Shown here: in pieces, positions 17,029 to 26,981 of the stretch
Position numbering within the stretch: position 1 is the first letter of the stretch
Layout of the letters: every line of letters starts with the position of its first letter
Source of the DNA: an uncultured Chryseobacterium sp.
Lineage (GTDB): Bacteria; Bacteroidota; Bacteroidia; Flavobacteriales; Weeksellaceae
Direction of reading: 5' to 3'
Assembly: GCA_913777465.1 (NCBI GenBank)
Contig: CAJYRQ010000001.1
Location: forward strand, 1 to 41,649
Length of the DNA: 41,649 nt
Position numbers and translations under genes: made by a program
The notes under the pieces: model-generated
Told to the model about the DNA's origin: nothing
Databases searched by the model: none
Seen by the model: only the letters and a program-made list of their open reading frames with translations

Positions 17029-18801
17029 TTATTCATATTTTCGGTGTAATGGCAGGGTTTCTAAAAATATTTCCTTTTTCGGAATGATCTCAATGTTTAT
17101 CGTGTTTCCAATATAACTGATTTTTGAATCGGGAGAAAATAAAGTAGATGCCTCCTTGCTTATTTCCCATTTTCTGGAACCCAGATTTTGAAGATAGAGG
17201 TTGTATTTCTTTCCTTTCTGCAGATGGTTCAGCAGTTTTCCGTTCTTAAAAACACTTTCATCATTTGAATCAGCACTCATCAAATAACCGGGGATAATCA
17301 TTATATCTTCTTTTTTTAAAATACCTGTGCTTTTTCCATATTTGTTAAAATACAGAATATGCTCGTCATCACTTTGTTTAGCCACGACTTTCACATAATT
17401 ATTTTTAAAAACCGGATTCACCTTCATCTGTTCACCAATGTTAAAGTTTAGATCTGCTCCGATGAAATAAATAATGATATCCGGATTTCTTCCCAGGACG
17501 TAGCGGGCATCTCCCAGCTCATGCGCCAAAGAGCCGGTTCCGAAATTCTTGGGAGGGTGGCGGGGCGTATAATAATCATTTAATCCAAGCATATCGATAG
17601 CGGGAAGTTCGGAGGCATAAGGGATACAGCCGGCTGCCGTTACTGCGATCAGGGTGGTTTCCGGAAAGGTATTTTTCAGGGTTTTCCCAAGTTTCAGCCC
17701 GCGGAATTCCCAACGTTCTCCGATGGCATACTCATTGGCCGGAATCAACAACTGGACAAACGGGTTAATGATAATCAGAATGATAAATCCTGTCCTGAGT
17801 TTTTTTGTTTTAAGGCCGGTCTGCAGATTGTCCAGACTAAAAATAATCGCAAATACCAACAAAATAAGCACTGGATAATAATGCCGGAAAGCCGGGAAAA
17901 TGTCACCGCCTACCAGCACCACATAAGCCGTCCATGCTGCAGCATTCAGCAGCAGATAGTATCCGAAAGCATTTCTTTTCTGGTAAACCAAATGAAACAG
18001 ACCGTACAGTCCCAGAACAGACAGCAGCAAAGTGCCAACAAATGATTTCAGGATATAAAACCCGCCCCTTAAAATGTGATGGAGGGTAACTTTTACTTTA
18101 ACCAATGCCGTATTGGGAACAAGCTCGCCATAAAAATGATACCTGAAAATAAGCTGTCCCGACAGAAATAAAGCCGGTACCAATGCAACAATAAAAAATA
18201 CTTTAATAAGATCTCTGTTGCTTTTCCTGAAAACAAACAATAAAAATGCAGCTGTTATAATCGTAAACAGAAAACCGTCCGGCCGGATAATGGCCAATAG
18301 TCCCAGCCATAGCGACAGATAATACATCCTACCGGAATTTTTATCGTTCACGATCTTTGAAACTTCGGTTAAGGCAAGGGTAAGCAGAAGAATATAAAAA
18401 GGCTGTTCCAGTCCGCCGATTGCCCAGACGGTGAAGCAGGGGGTCGTTACCAGCAGGAAAACAGCTAGAAATACATATTGCTTTTTAATATTTTTTGTTT
18501 TAAAATAAGAAAGAATAATGGCAAGCGTCCCTACGGAGCACAGTATTCCTAATATTCTGGTGGCAAGGATCAGGTCAACACCCAATTTCCCAAAAAAAGA
18601 AATAAGCAGAACCCATAACAGATTGGAATAGCCTTCTACAGGATGCCCGTCATTCCAGGTGAGTCCTTTGCCTTCGATAAAGCGTTGTGCATACCGCAGG
18701 GAGATCAGGCTGTCATCAGACAAAAAAGGGTAGTGGTAATAGCAACCCAGTGAAAAAATAATCAGGGTAAAATAGAAAAAGGAATCATATCCTGTCTTCA
18801 T
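17029..18801 (-). CDS. GT-C-type polytopic membrane protein, probable glycosyltransferase
   Basis: A 590-residue protein with about ten to twelve membrane helices over the first two thirds and a soluble C-terminal domain. The first loop has SDDSLISLRYAQRF and then GLTWNDGHPVEGYSNLLWV, the acidic-loop signature of a GT-C group that includes mycobacterial AftB-like enzymes using polyprenyl-phosphate sugars; a conserved GLEQPFY and RPDGFLF follow. Substrate is unknown. The frame is open to a Met-like codon at 18873, but promoter-like TTTG and TTATTTTG elements at 18849-18874 overlap that part, so the ATG at 18801 is preferred. It sits between infC and rpmI, which are usually adjacent. Confidence 0.8.
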   Translation of the reverse strand: MKTGYDSFFYFTLIIFSLGCYYHYPFLSDDSLISLRYAQRFIEGKGLTWNDGHPVEGYSNLLWVLLISFFGKLGVDLILATRILGILCSVGTLAIILSYFKTKNIKKQYVFLAVFLLVTTPCFTVWAIGGLEQPFYILLLTLALTEVSKIVNDKNSGRMYYLSLWLGLLAIIRPDGFLFTIITAAFLLFVFRKSNRDLIKVFFIVALVPALFLSGQLIFRYHFYGELVPNTALVKVKVTLHHILRGGFYILKSFVGTLLLSVLGLYGLFHLVYQKRNAFGYYLLLNAAAWTAYVVLVGGDIFPAFRHYYPVLILLVFAIIFSLDNLQTGLKTKKLRTGFIILIIINPFVQLLIPANEYAIGERWEFRGLKLGKTLKNTFPETTLIAVTAAGCIPYASELPAIDMLGLNDYYTPRHPPKNFGTGSLAHELGDARYVLGRNPDIIIYFIGADLNFNIGEQMKVNPVFKNNYVKVVAKQSDDEHILYFNKYGKSTGILKKEDIMIIPGYLMSADSNDESVFKNGKLLNHLQKGKKYNLYLQNLGSRKWEISKEASTLFSPDSKISYIGNTINIEIIPKKEIFLETLPLHRKYE

Positions 18802-18904
18802 GAAATCAGTTAAAGAATTAACTTTCTTAAGCTTTTTAAGAATAAGTGCAAAATAACGAAAAATAAAAAGCAAAGACGAATGATTCTTTTCTGAATTACA
18901 ACAA

Positions 18905-18930
18905 GAAACCGCTTCAGTAGTGAAGCGGTT
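18905..18930 (-). terminator. Hairpin after infC, probable terminator
   Basis: AACCGCTTCA (18907-18916) and TGAAGCGGTT (18921-18930) form a ten-base stem with a four-base loop. On the minus strand it is followed by a short, broken T-run (TTTCTTGTTG). It would separate thrS-infC from the downstream membrane-protein gene. Confidence 0.65.
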
Positions 18931-18972
18931 CAGTTGATATGTTTTATCGGATCGAATGATCCCTGCTATCGA

Positions 18973-19533
18973 TTATTTAGCCGGTTTTTTAGGACTCATC
19001 ATCATAATCATTCTCTTTCCTTCAAGCTTTGGAAGCTGGTCTACTTTCCCAACGTGCTCCAGTTCCTGAGCAAGTTTCAGAAGCAGGATCTCTCCCTGAT
19101 CTTTAAAGATAATCGAACGTCCTTTAAAAAATACGTAGGTCTTAAGCTTTGAACCTTCTTCAAGGAATTTTTCAGCGTGCTTCTTCTTGAATTCGTAATC
19201 GTGCTCGTCGGTCTGAGGCCCGAAACGGATCTCTTTTACCACCACTTTTACCTGCTTGGCCTTTAGTTCCTTCTGTTTTTTCTTTTGCTCATAAAGGAAT
19301 TTTTTATATTCCAGAATTCTTGCAATAAACGGTTCAGCTTTATCGGAAATTACCACCAAATCAAGATCCTGCTCTGCGGCAATCTGTCTTGCTTTGTCGA
19401 TAGGGTAAATTCCCGGCTCTACGTTATCGCCCACCAAACGAAGCTCTCTCACACGAATTTTATCGTTGATCAAGTGTAAGTCCTCTTGTACCGGACGTCT
19501 TTGTGGGCCCCTGTTGTTAAATCTTTGTGCTAT
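18973..19533 (-). CDS. infC: Translation initiation factor IF-3
   Basis: IF-3 keeps 30S subunits free and checks initiator tRNA and start codon. The conserved region begins [24 protein letters not shown], with the linker [18 protein letters not shown] and C-domain [26 protein letters not shown]. The frame stays open upstream for 20 codons beyond the TTG at 19473, encoding [20 protein letters not shown], the Arg/Pro-rich lead expected before the IND motif. No ATG, GTG or other usual start lies in that part before a TAA, so AUA at 19531-19533 is proposed, in line with the rare AUU/AUC/AUA starts of infC elsewhere; TTG at 19473 is the conservative alternative (166 residues). It lies downstream of thrS. 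Confidence 0.93.
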   Translation of the reverse strand: MAQRFNNRGPQRRPVQEDLHLINDKIRVRELRLVGDNVEPGIYPIDKARQIAAEQDLDLVVISDKAEPFIARILEYKKFLYEQKKKQKELKAKQVKVVVKEIRFGPQTDEHDYEFKKKHAEKFLEEGSKLKTYVFFKGRSIIFKDQGEILLLKLAQELEHVGKVDQLPKLEGKRMIMMMSPKKPAK

Positions 19534-19626
19534 TGTATTATAATTTTATTGGTTAACTCTTATTTAATAATCATTCAGAACCGGATTATGCATTCATCTT
19601 TAATTCTGAATTTAAAATCTCTGACT

Positions 19627-21546
19627 TTATATCGCAGATTCTTTTTTGAAATAGGAAATGAAATCTTCAAGATTCATTACCCCTAAATCTCCTTCACCAC
19701 GTCTACGTACAGAAATTGTGCCATCCTTCTCTTCATTTTCGCCGACTACCAGCATAAATGGGATTTTATTTAATTCTGCATCACGGATCTTTTTTCCGGT
19801 CTTTTCGTTTCGGTCGTCAATCTGGCCGCTAATATCGTGATTTTCTAAAAATTCTGAAACTTTTTTAGCATAATCTACATATTTTTCACTAATCGGAAGA
19901 ATGATAAACTGATCCGGGCTCAGCCACAACGGAAAGTCTCCGGCTGTATTTTCAAGCAGAATCGCAATGAAACGTTCCATCGAACCGAAAGGCGCTCTGT
20001 GGATCATTACCGGTCTGTGCTTTTCGTTATCGTTCCCGATATAATGAAGATCGAATCTTTCCGGCAGGTTATAATCTACCTGGATGGTTCCCAGCTGCCA
20101 TTTTCTTCCCAAAGCATCTTTTACCATGAAATCCAGTTTCGGACCATAGAAGGCTGCTTCACCATATTCCACAACAGTTTTCAAGCCTTTGTTTTTGGCA
20201 GCAGTGATGATGGCATTTTCTGCTTTTTCCCAGTTCTCGTCGGAACCGATGTACTTTTCTCTGTTGTCAGGATCCCTTAAAGAAACCTGAGTAAGGAAAT
20301 CTTCAAAACCTAACGATCTGAAAACATACAGTACCAGATCAATTACGGCTTCAAACTCTCCCAACAACTGGTCCGGAGTACAGAAAAGGTGGGCATCATC
20401 CTGAGTAAACCCACGAACCCTTGTCAGTCCGTGAAGCTCTCCCGACTGCTCGTAGCGGTAAACCGTTCCGAACTCGGCATACCTTTTCGGCAGATCCCTG
20501 TAGCTCCATTGTGATGTCTTGTAAATTTCACAGTGGTGCGGGCAGTTCATCGGTTTCAGTAGGAATTCTTCCCCTTCGTTCGGAGTTTTGATCGGCTGGA
20601 AGCTGTCAGCTCCGTATTTATCCCAGTGTCCTGAAGTTACGTAAAGTTCTTTGGACCCGATATGCGGAGACATCACGAATTCGTAACCTCCTTTTTTCTG
20701 AGCGGCAGACAGGAAATTTTCCAGCTTTCTTCTTAAAGCGGTTCCTTTCGGCAACCATAGCGGTAATCCGGCACCTACTTTTTCAGAGAAGGCAAAAATC
20801 CCCAATTCCTTACCTAATTTCCGGTGGTCTCTTCTTTTTGCTTCCTCCAGTCTTTCCAGGTATTCAGTCAGTTCCTTCTGCTTAGGGAAAGAGACACCGT
20901 AAACTCTTGTCAGCTGAGGATTTTTTTCATTTCCTCTCCAGTATGCTCCGGCGGCATTTAAAATCTTTACTGCTTTTACAATGCTTGTATTCGGAATATG
21001 TCCTCCACGGCAAAGATCCGTGAAGTTATCATGGGTTACAAAAGTAATTTCGCCATCGTTAAGATTGGAGATCAGCTCCACTTTATACGGATTATCAGCA
21101 TATGTTTTCAGTGCGTCTTCTTTGGAGACAGGGTATAATGAGAACGTTGAACCTTTTTTGGCATTTTCCAACACCTTCTTCTCAATTTTCTCAAAATCTT
21201 TTTCCGATAAACTTTCGTCGCCGAAATCCACATCATAATAGAATCCGCTTTCAATGGCCGGACCGATGGTCAGCTTAGCATCAGGATAAAACTCAAGGAT
21301 GGCCTGCGCCAGAAGGTGGGCAGAAGAATGCCAGAAAGCTTTCTTTCCAAGATCATCATTCCAGGTCAGCAGCTGTACCGTAGAATCCGTGGTGATAGGC
21401 GTGGTCGTTTCTACTTGTTTGTCATTAACGACTGCGGAAATGGTATTTCTAGCCAATCCCTCGCTAATAGATTTTGCCACATCTAGCGGAGTAACTCCCG
21501 CCTCGAATTCTTTGACGCTGTTGTCTGGAAGTGTAATTTTTATCAT
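19627..21546 (-). CDS. thrS: Threonine-tRNA ligase
   Basis: Class II synthetase of 639 residues. The order is an N-terminal TGS domain (about 1-62), the editing domain with [10 protein letters not shown] and CRGGHIPNT, the catalytic core (about 245-530) with [35 protein letters not shown] and [10 protein letters not shown], and the anticodon domain with [14 protein letters not shown]. It is first in the thrS-infC pair, with 93 bases between; a -7 box is listed upstream. Confidence 0.98.
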   Translation of the reverse strand: MIKITLPDNSVKEFEAGVTPLDVAKSISEGLARNTISAVVNDKQVETTTPITTDSTVQLLTWNDDLGKKAFWHSSAHLLAQAILEFYPDAKLTIGPAIESGFYYDVDFGDESLSEKDFEKIEKKVLENAKKGSTFSLYPVSKEDALKTYADNPYKVELISNLNDGEITFVTHDNFTDLCRGGHIPNTSIVKAVKILNAAGAYWRGNEKNPQLTRVYGVSFPKQKELTEYLERLEEAKRRDHRKLGKELGIFAFSEKVGAGLPLWLPKGTALRRKLENFLSAAQKKGGYEFVMSPHIGSKELYVTSGHWDKYGADSFQPIKTPNEGEEFLLKPMNCPHHCEIYKTSQWSYRDLPKRYAEFGTVYRYEQSGELHGLTRVRGFTQDDAHLFCTPDQLLGEFEAVIDLVLYVFRSLGFEDFLTQVSLRDPDNREKYIGSDENWEKAENAIITAAKNKGLKTVVEYGEAAFYGPKLDFMVKDALGRKWQLGTIQVDYNLPERFDLHYIGNDNEKHRPVMIHRAPFGSMERFIAILLENTAGDFPLWLSPDQFIILPISEKYVDYAKKVSEFLENHDISGQIDDRNEKTGKKIRDAELNKIPFMLVVGENEEKDGTISVRRRGEGDLGVMNLEDFISYFKKESAI

Positions 21547-21570
21547 TGTTTACTAAGAAATTTTAAGTTG

Positions 21571-21578
21571 CAAAAATA
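21571..21578 (-). promoter_or_regulatory. Putative -7 box (TATTTTTG) for thrS
   Basis: On the minus strand TATTTTTG lies 24 bases before the ATG of thrS and matches TAnnTTTG. No -33 TTTG at the right spacing. Confidence 0.5.
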
Positions 21579-21942
21579 CGAAAATTTTACTTAGTATGCT
21601 ATTTTCACGGGGATTTGTAAAAGATAGGCAGAAAATTTATCCCGGCTGTTTCAGGATATTCAGGTTAAACTTTCCGGCTATAGTGGTGTATGAAAAAACA
21701 TCTTAATGGATAAATAGCTAATAAATAAAGGGTTAAAGCCAGAGCTGCCTAAAAGTGAAGCGTTCCTGACAGCCGCTTAAGAGTTGCCGGCTTCGGTTCA
21801 GATACAGATCCGATAATAAAAATATTCATCATAAAATATGGTGATTTTATCTTAAGAAGAGGCACTTGGAGTTGATCTCATCAGCATTGTGACATCCTGT
21901 GTTCCGGGCATTTCTAAAATCAGAAATCCCTTAAAGATAAAA
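21579..21942. other. Non-coding gap between thrS and unknown gene
   Basis: No gene on either strand and no tRNA-like or riboswitch-like fold was recognised. There is no obvious T-run terminator for the minus-strand gene that ends at 21943. It lies upstream of thrS. Confidence 0.4.
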
Positions 21943-23487
21943 TCATCTCCGTCTCTTATATCTTACTTTCTCCTTGATAATCTCAATCACATCCACGTTC
22001 CGCACCTTGGATTTTACCCATCCGTGAATATCAATGTACAAAAGCGATCTCCGGTAATATTCGTTGCCGGCAAAAAGCTCCAGCTTACTATCAAATTTAT
22101 TAAAAGATTCCAGTTGCCGGTCGGGCGTTACACCATTCAGGTTTTTAAAGAAAGCCACGCTTTCAAAATGGAATTCATCCGGTTTTTTCATTTTTTTGAC
22201 AAACTTCGACGTTGCTTTGATAAAGTCATCATAATCTTCGTCATTCCCCGATTCATATTTGGCCATTAAAATCAGTATCCGGGTATGGAAGAGCAGGTCT
22301 TCCTGCACGTTACCCTTAGATTCAATAACCTTTAAAGAATATTTTATCGACTCCTTAAACTTTTTGCTTCCGAAAAATAAGGCAGCCATTTTCAGATATA
22401 AAATCATAAAATGGTGTTCGTCAATTTTATCCCTCAGCTTTTCCATCTTCAGCTCGATTTCAGGGATCAGCTTAGATCCTGAAAAGAATTCACCCTTCAC
22501 GAAGTGAATATTCATTAATGTATTGTAATGGGTAAGGAAAATAAGCGATTGCAGGTTTTCATTTTGAGCAAAGCTTGAAGCATGCACCCTTTCATTAAAT
22601 TCCCTGAAACTGTTCTCCAGGATATCAATATTCCCATACAGGAAAAGGATTTTCAGGAGATAGGTGTTGCCTTTGATATACCAGACCGGATGGCTGAAAA
22701 TCATCTCCGGATTTTTGTGGAACAGATCCACCCATTGGAAAGCATATTTCAGGGTATATTTGTAATCCTGAAGCAGCTGGTTTTTCCAGACATGTGCTTT
22801 GAAATACCAGAGCTTTTCCGTAAAATTCAAGCACTCAAAATTAATTTTTTGGATCTGTGTATTGAAAAGGCCCATGATTTCTTCCCGGTCTTCATCGTTT
22901 TTTACGTAACCATGGGTAAGCATTTCGCTGTATAATTTCAACGAAAGATTGGATAATTCCGTGGTGTAATGATTCTGTTTGCTGATCTCCGTAGATTCCC
23001 GGATCAGTTCATCCGCGCGGCCTTCAATACTCCTGGTAATAAACTGGGATTCAATAACTTTTTCCAGGTCGATAATCTCGGAAGCAATGGTTTTTTCATC
23101 CAGCTGTAAAGCCGATTGCTTCGTTTTATCAAGAATTTTCAGCGCCTGTTTGTACAGGCCTTTCTGGTAGAGGATATTGGCGAAATCCAGTTGTTCCCGA
23201 AGCTGGATCCGGTAATTCTGATGGCTGGGATTCAGCCGCAAGCTTACGAGGATCTGTTTGTAGAGATGGGCTTTCAGATTGGACAACTGCTGTTTAGTGG
23301 AAATTTTCTTCTCAATGATAATGCCTTCATCGTATTCTTTCATCTTTTCGATTTCAGAAAACAGGAGAAGGAATTTGGCATCCACATTAATTCCGAGACG
23401 GTTTACATACAGCCTGAACTGCCTTTTCTCTGACGTTGTAAGGGATTTGATCAGGACAAATAAAAAATCTTTATGCAATTCTGCCAT
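21943..23487 (-). CDS. Large helical protein of unknown function (TPR-like)
   Basis: A 514-residue soluble protein I do not recognise by family. It has no signal peptide or membrane segment and is rich in Leu, Lys, Glu and aromatic residues at helix-repeat spacing: LYQKGLYKQALKILDKTKQS near 112-131 reads like one tetratricopeptide repeat, and KKFKESIKYSLKVIESKG near 385-403 like another. It starts AELHKDFLFVLIKSLTTSEKRQFRLYV, a basic N-terminal helix pair. Similar uncharacterised proteins are common in Bacteroidota as far as I recall. It is a single gene, divergent from the leucine operon, with 148 bases between. Confidence 0.8.
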   Translation of the reverse strand: MAELHKDFLFVLIKSLTTSEKRQFRLYVNRLGINVDAKFLLLFSEIEKMKEYDEGIIIEKKISTKQQLSNLKAHLYKQILVSLRLNPSHQNYRIQLREQLDFANILYQKGLYKQALKILDKTKQSALQLDEKTIASEIIDLEKVIESQFITRSIEGRADELIRESTEISKQNHYTTELSNLSLKLYSEMLTHGYVKNDEDREEIMGLFNTQIQKINFECLNFTEKLWYFKAHVWKNQLLQDYKYTLKYAFQWVDLFHKNPEMIFSHPVWYIKGNTYLLKILFLYGNIDILENSFREFNERVHASSFAQNENLQSLIFLTHYNTLMNIHFVKGEFFSGSKLIPEIELKMEKLRDKIDEHHFMILYLKMAALFFGSKKFKESIKYSLKVIESKGNVQEDLLFHTRILILMAKYESGNDEDYDDFIKATSKFVKKMKKPDEFHFESVAFFKNLNGVTPDRQLESFNKFDSKLELFAGNEYYRRSLLYIDIHGWVKSKVRNVDVIEIIKEKVRYKRRR

Positions 23488-23534
23488 TGTAAATTTTCGG
23501 AATTTAAAATATTGGTAATTAAATAATTAGGGTT

Positions 23535-23563
23535 AAATTACAATATTTTGGCTATTGTAATTT
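23535..23563. promoter_or_regulatory. 11-bp perfect inverted repeat upstream of leuA
   Basis: AAATTACAATA (23535-23545) and TATTGTAATTT (23553-23563) are exact reverse complements with a 7-base spacer. It lies between the divergent gene at 23487 and leuA, 38 bases before the leuA -7 box. It is AT-rich and has no T-run after a GC stem, so an operator is likelier than a terminator; the regulator is unknown. Confidence 0.55.
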
Positions 23564-23600
23564 TTATAAAAACCGGCAGAGAATAAACGTTTCATCTTTC

Positions 23601-23608
23601 TAGTTTTG
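23601..23608 (+). promoter_or_regulatory. Putative -7 box (TAGTTTTG) for leu operon
   Basis: TAGTTTTG matches TAnnTTTG, 27 bases before the leuA ATG. No clear -33 element. Confidence 0.5.
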
Positions 23609-23635
23609 GTTCAAAATTAAGTAAAAATCTTCATT

Positions 23636-24799
23636 ATGAAATCCGAAAAAATTGAAATTTTTGATACCACGCTGCGTGACGGAGAGCAGGTCCCGGGTTG
23701 CAAGCTGAATACAGAGCAGAAATTAATAATTGCCGGGAAACTGGATGAGCTGGGAGTAGATGTTATCGAAGCCGGTTTTCCGATTTCAAGCCCCGGAGAT
23801 TTTCATTCCGTTTCGGAGATTTCAAAACTGGTGAAAAATGCGAAAGTCTGCGGACTGACCAGAGCCAACCAAAAAGACATCGATGCCGCGGCTGAAGCCC
23901 TGCGCTTTGCCAAAAGGCCAAGAATCCATACCGGAATCGGAACTTCAGATTCCCATATCAGATTTAAATTCAATTCCAACCGGGAAGATATTATCGAAAG
24001 AGCTTCTCAGGCCGTAAAATACGCCAAGACTTTTGTAGAGGATGTTGAATTTTATGCTGAAGATGCCGGAAGAACCGATAACGATTATCTGGCCAGGGTT
24101 TGCGAAGCAGCCATTAAAGCCGGTGCCACGGTCCTTAATATCCCGGATACCACAGGGTATTGCCTGCCGGAAGAATACGGCGAAAAAATAAAATATTTAA
24201 AAGAAAATGTAAGCGGTATCCACAGAGCCATCCTTTCCTGCCACTGCCACAACGACCTGGGAATGGCGACTGCCAATTCTATTTCGGGTGTCATCAACGG
24301 AGCAAGGCAAATCGAATGTACCATCAACGGGCTTGGAGAAAGAGCCGGAAATACCGCTTTGGAGGAAGTGGTGATGATCCTGAGGCAACATCCCTACTTA
24401 CAGCTGTATACGGATGTGAAATCCAGAATGCTGAACCCAATGAGCCTTTTGGTTTCCGAATTGATGGGAATGCCCGTACAGCCGAACAAAGCAATCGTAG
24501 GAGCCAACGCGTTTGCCCACAGCTCAGGAATCCACCAGGACGGGGTCATCAAAAACAGGGAAACTTACGAAATTATCGACCCTGCAGAAGTCGGAGTGAA
24601 TGCTTCAACGATTGTGCTGACTGCAAGAAGCGGGCGTTCGGCGTTGGCTTACCGGTTTAAGCACATTGGTTTTGAAGTAACCAAAAACGAGCTTGACTTT
24701 TTATACGAGGAATTCCTGAGGGTGGCCGACCGTAAAAAAGAAGTCGATAATGATGATTTAAGTGCGATCATCGAAAAAGTCACCAGAAAAATAGGATAG
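23636..24799 (+). CDS. leuA: 2-isopropylmalate synthase, short form
   Basis: First committed step of leucine synthesis: acetyl-CoA plus 2-ketoisovalerate. The TIM-barrel shows [15 protein letters not shown] at 10-24 and the metal-binding [12 protein letters not shown] motif; [11 protein letters not shown] follows near 291-301. At 387 residues it ends soon after the LeuA dimer/linker part and lacks the C-terminal allosteric domain of the roughly 500-residue enzymes, so classical leucine feedback at that domain is not expected. A homocitrate- or citramalate-type specificity is possible, but the leuCDB neighbours favour leuA. leuC follows after 29 bases. Confidence 0.92.
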   Translation: MKSEKIEIFDTTLRDGEQVPGCKLNTEQKLIIAGKLDELGVDVIEAGFPISSPGDFHSVSEISKLVKNAKVCGLTRANQKDIDAAAEALRFAKRPRIHTGIGTSDSHIRFKFNSNREDIIERASQAVKYAKTFVEDVEFYAEDAGRTDNDYLARVCEAAIKAGATVLNIPDTTGYCLPEEYGEKIKYLKENVSGIHRAILSCHCHNDLGMATANSISGVINGARQIECTINGLGERAGNTALEEVVMILRQHPYLQLYTDVKSRMLNPMSLLVSELMGMPVQPNKAIVGANAFAHSSGIHQDGVIKNRETYEIIDPAEVGVNASTIVLTARSGRSALAYRFKHIGFEVTKNELDFLYEEFLRVADRKKEVDNDDLSAIIEKVTRKIG

Positions 24800-24828
24800 A
24801 AATTTTGATTTTAACAGAATCATTTGAA

Positions 24829-26208
24829 ATGAATAAAAAGAAAACACTTTTTGACAAAGTTTGGGATGCCCATGTGGTCGAAACCATTCCCGACGGACCT
24901 CAGATCATCTATATCGATAAACACCTGATCCACGAGGTTACCAGCCCACAGGCTTTCGCCGAACTGGAATCCAGAAATCTGCAAGTGTTCAGGCCGCAGC
25001 AGATTGTGGCGACGGCCGATCACAATGTTCCGACCTGGGATCAGGATAAGCCCATCCGTGACGAATCTTCAAGAAACCAGGTAGCACAGCTTACCGAAAA
25101 CTGCAAGAAAAACAATATTGAATTGTATGGTTTGGGCCATCCATACCAGGGAATTGTGCACATCATTGCTCCCGAACTGGGCGTTACCCAGCCGGGGATG
25201 AGCATCGTTTGCGGCGACAGCCATACTTCCACCCACGGCGCTTTCGGCTCGATTGCGTTCGGAATCGGTACAAGCCAGGTGGCACAGGTTTTTGCGAGCC
25301 AGTGTTTATTGCTGAATAAACCCAAATCCATGCGGATTACGGTAAATGGAACATTAAATAAAAATGTTCAGCCCAAAGATGTAATTCTGTTTATCATTTC
25401 AAAAATCGGGACCGACGGCGGAACCGGATATTTCTGTGAATACGCCGGTAATGTTTTCGAAGAAATGTCGATGGAAGGCAGAATGACCGTCTGCAATATG
25501 AGTATTGAAATGGGTGCCCGCGGAGGAATGATTGCACCGGATGAAACCACTTTCCAATATGTAAAAGGAAGAACCTTCGCGCCGAAAGGAGAAGAATGGG
25601 ACGAAAAAGTGGAGTACTGGAAAACGTTGAAAACCGACAATAAAGCTGTTTTTGATGCGGAATTTTCCTTCGATGCTTCCGATATTCATCCAATGGTAAC
25701 TTATGGGACGAATCCTGGAATGGGAATTTCCATCAGCCAGAATATTCCGTTCCCGCAGAACGATTCTGAGGAAAAAGCATTGAAATATATGGGGCTAAAA
25801 GCCGGACAGGCGCTTTCTGACATTACAGTCAATTATGTCTTCATCGGAAGCTGCACGAATGCAAGGATCGAGGATTTCCGGACTGCAGCCAACTACATTA
25901 AGGGTAAAAGAAAATCGGAAAATGTCCATGCACTGATTGTTCCCGGTTCCCAGCAGGTCGTTAAACAGATTTTTGAAGAAGGACTGGACATTATTTTCAC
26001 AGAGGCCGGATTTCAGATCAGGCAGCCGGGATGTTCGGCGTGCCTTGCCATGAACGACGATAAAATTCCGGAAGGCGAATATTGTGTATCTACTTCCAAC
26101 AGGAATTTTGAAGGTAGGCAGGGGCAGGGCGCAAGAACGATTCTGGCAAGTCCGCTGACTGCCGCAAAAGTAGCTGTAGAAGGAAAAATTTCGGTCTTCG
26201 AAAATTGA
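24829..26208 (+). CDS. leuC: 3-isopropylmalate dehydratase large subunit
   Basis: The 459-residue aconitase-family subunit isomerises 2- to 3-isopropylmalate with LeuD. The [4Fe-4S] cysteines are in [13 protein letters not shown] and [24 protein letters not shown] and [12 protein letters not shown] are further family motifs. The open frame extends back to a TTG at 24805, but ATG at 24829 starts [15 protein letters not shown], the usual LeuC beginning. The 173-base gap to leuD contains repeats. Confidence 0.96.
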   Translation: MNKKKTLFDKVWDAHVVETIPDGPQIIYIDKHLIHEVTSPQAFAELESRNLQVFRPQQIVATADHNVPTWDQDKPIRDESSRNQVAQLTENCKKNNIELYGLGHPYQGIVHIIAPELGVTQPGMSIVCGDSHTSTHGAFGSIAFGIGTSQVAQVFASQCLLLNKPKSMRITVNGTLNKNVQPKDVILFIISKIGTDGGTGYFCEYAGNVFEEMSMEGRMTVCNMSIEMGARGGMIAPDETTFQYVKGRTFAPKGEEWDEKVEYWKTLKTDNKAVFDAEFSFDASDIHPMVTYGTNPGMGISISQNIPFPQNDSEEKALKYMGLKAGQALSDITVNYVFIGSCTNARIEDFRTAANYIKGKRKSENVHALIVPGSQQVVKQIFEEGLDIIFTEAGFQIRQPGCSACLAMNDDKIPEGEYCVSTSNRNFEGRQGQGARTILASPLTAAKVAVEGKISVFEN

Positions 26209-26222
26209 TCAACAAGTGAATG

Positions 26223-26368
26223 GTGAATTTCGCTTTGCGAGTCAATTTTGCTGCGCAAGTGAATTTTAAAAGTCGTTTAAATTGACCATTGACTTACGAA
26301 GTAAAATTGACTATTGACAAAAAAAACGAATGGCGGATTGACCCGCAGGAATTGACTGTTGACATTAA
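26223..26368. repeat. Short palindromic repeat patch between leuC and leuD
   Basis: Two adjacent 18-base units (26223-26240 and 26241-26258) share 13 bases, and a third begins GTGAATTTT at 26259. Cores are palindromic (CGCTTTGCG, TTGCTGCGCAA, TTACGAAGTAA at about 26294). An ATTGAC word recurs six or so times to 26363. The units resemble part of the hairpin at 28098-28177. Confidence 0.55.
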
Positions 26369-26381
26369 ACAATTAAACAAA

Positions 26382-26981
26382 ATGCAGAAATTAATAAAAA
26401 TAAAATCCCGTGCGATTCCTTTGCCGGTTGAAAATATAGACACGGACCAGATCATTCCGGCCCGCTTTTTAAAAAGTATTGATAAAAAAGGCTTTGGAGA
26501 AAACCTTTTCAGGGACTGGCGGTATAACGTTCATACCGGAGTGCCGAATACTGATTTTGTTCTGAACAATCTGAAATACACCGGAGAAATCCTGGTCGCC
26601 GGCAATAATTTCGGCTGCGGAAGCAGTAGGGAACATGCAGCATGGTCATTAACGGATTACGGTTTTAAAGTGGTTGTCTCAAGTTTTTTTGCTGACATTT
26701 TTAAAGGAAATGCTTTGAATAACGGTTTGCTTCCGGTAAAGGTTTCCGAAGCTTTCCTGAAAGAAATTCTGGATGGCATCACTGAAAATCCTGAAAAAGA
26801 GCTTATAATTGATGTAGAAAAACAAACTGCCACTTTCAATAATCGGTCAGAACACTTTGAAATTGATTCATACAAAAAGATATGCCTGATGAACGGTTAT
26901 GACGACATCGATTTTTTAATCAGCAGAAAACAGGCGATCAGAGAATTTGAACTTAAAACACAGAAAGTATATGAAAACTAA
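26382..26981 (+). CDS. leuD: 3-isopropylmalate dehydratase small subunit
   Basis: A 199-residue swivel-domain partner of Leu[21 protein letters not shown] and [14 protein letters not shown] are the family signatures. The frame is open upstream to 26289, but that part encodes repeat-derived peptide with recurring LTIDK/LTVDI words; ATG 26382 gives the standard length. Its last 11 bases overlap leuB. Confidence 0.95.
   Translation: MQKLIKIKSRAIPLPVENIDTDQIIPARFLKSIDKKGFGENLFRDWRYNVHTGVPNTDFVLNNLKYTGEILVAGNNFGCGSSREHAAWSLTDYGFKVVVSSFFADIFKGNALNNGLLPVKVSEAFLKEILDGITENPEKELIIDVEKQTATFNNRSEHFEIDSYKKICLMNGYDDIDFLISRKQAIREFELKTQKVYEN

Noticed and set aside
18802-18873. 24-codon extension of the GT-C gene
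   Set aside because: It overlaps promoter-like TTTG and TTATTTTG elements; ATG 18801 lies right before the first helix. Kept as possible.
21579-21942. tRNA or riboswitch upstream of thrS
   Set aside because: No cloverleaf, T-box or other conserved fold could be recognised by eye; no tRNA, rRNA or CRISPR array was seen anywhere in the window.
23521-23635. Leucine leader peptide before leuA
   Set aside because: No short frame with clustered Leu codons and no terminator hairpin is present.
24160-24660. 166-codon frame inside leuA
   Set aside because: Arg/Pro-rich antisense-style composition in a +1 frame of a certain gene; a shadow.
26289-26381. 31-codon extension of leuD
   Set aside because: Encoded by the ATTGAC repeat patch; the standard LeuD length starts at 26382.
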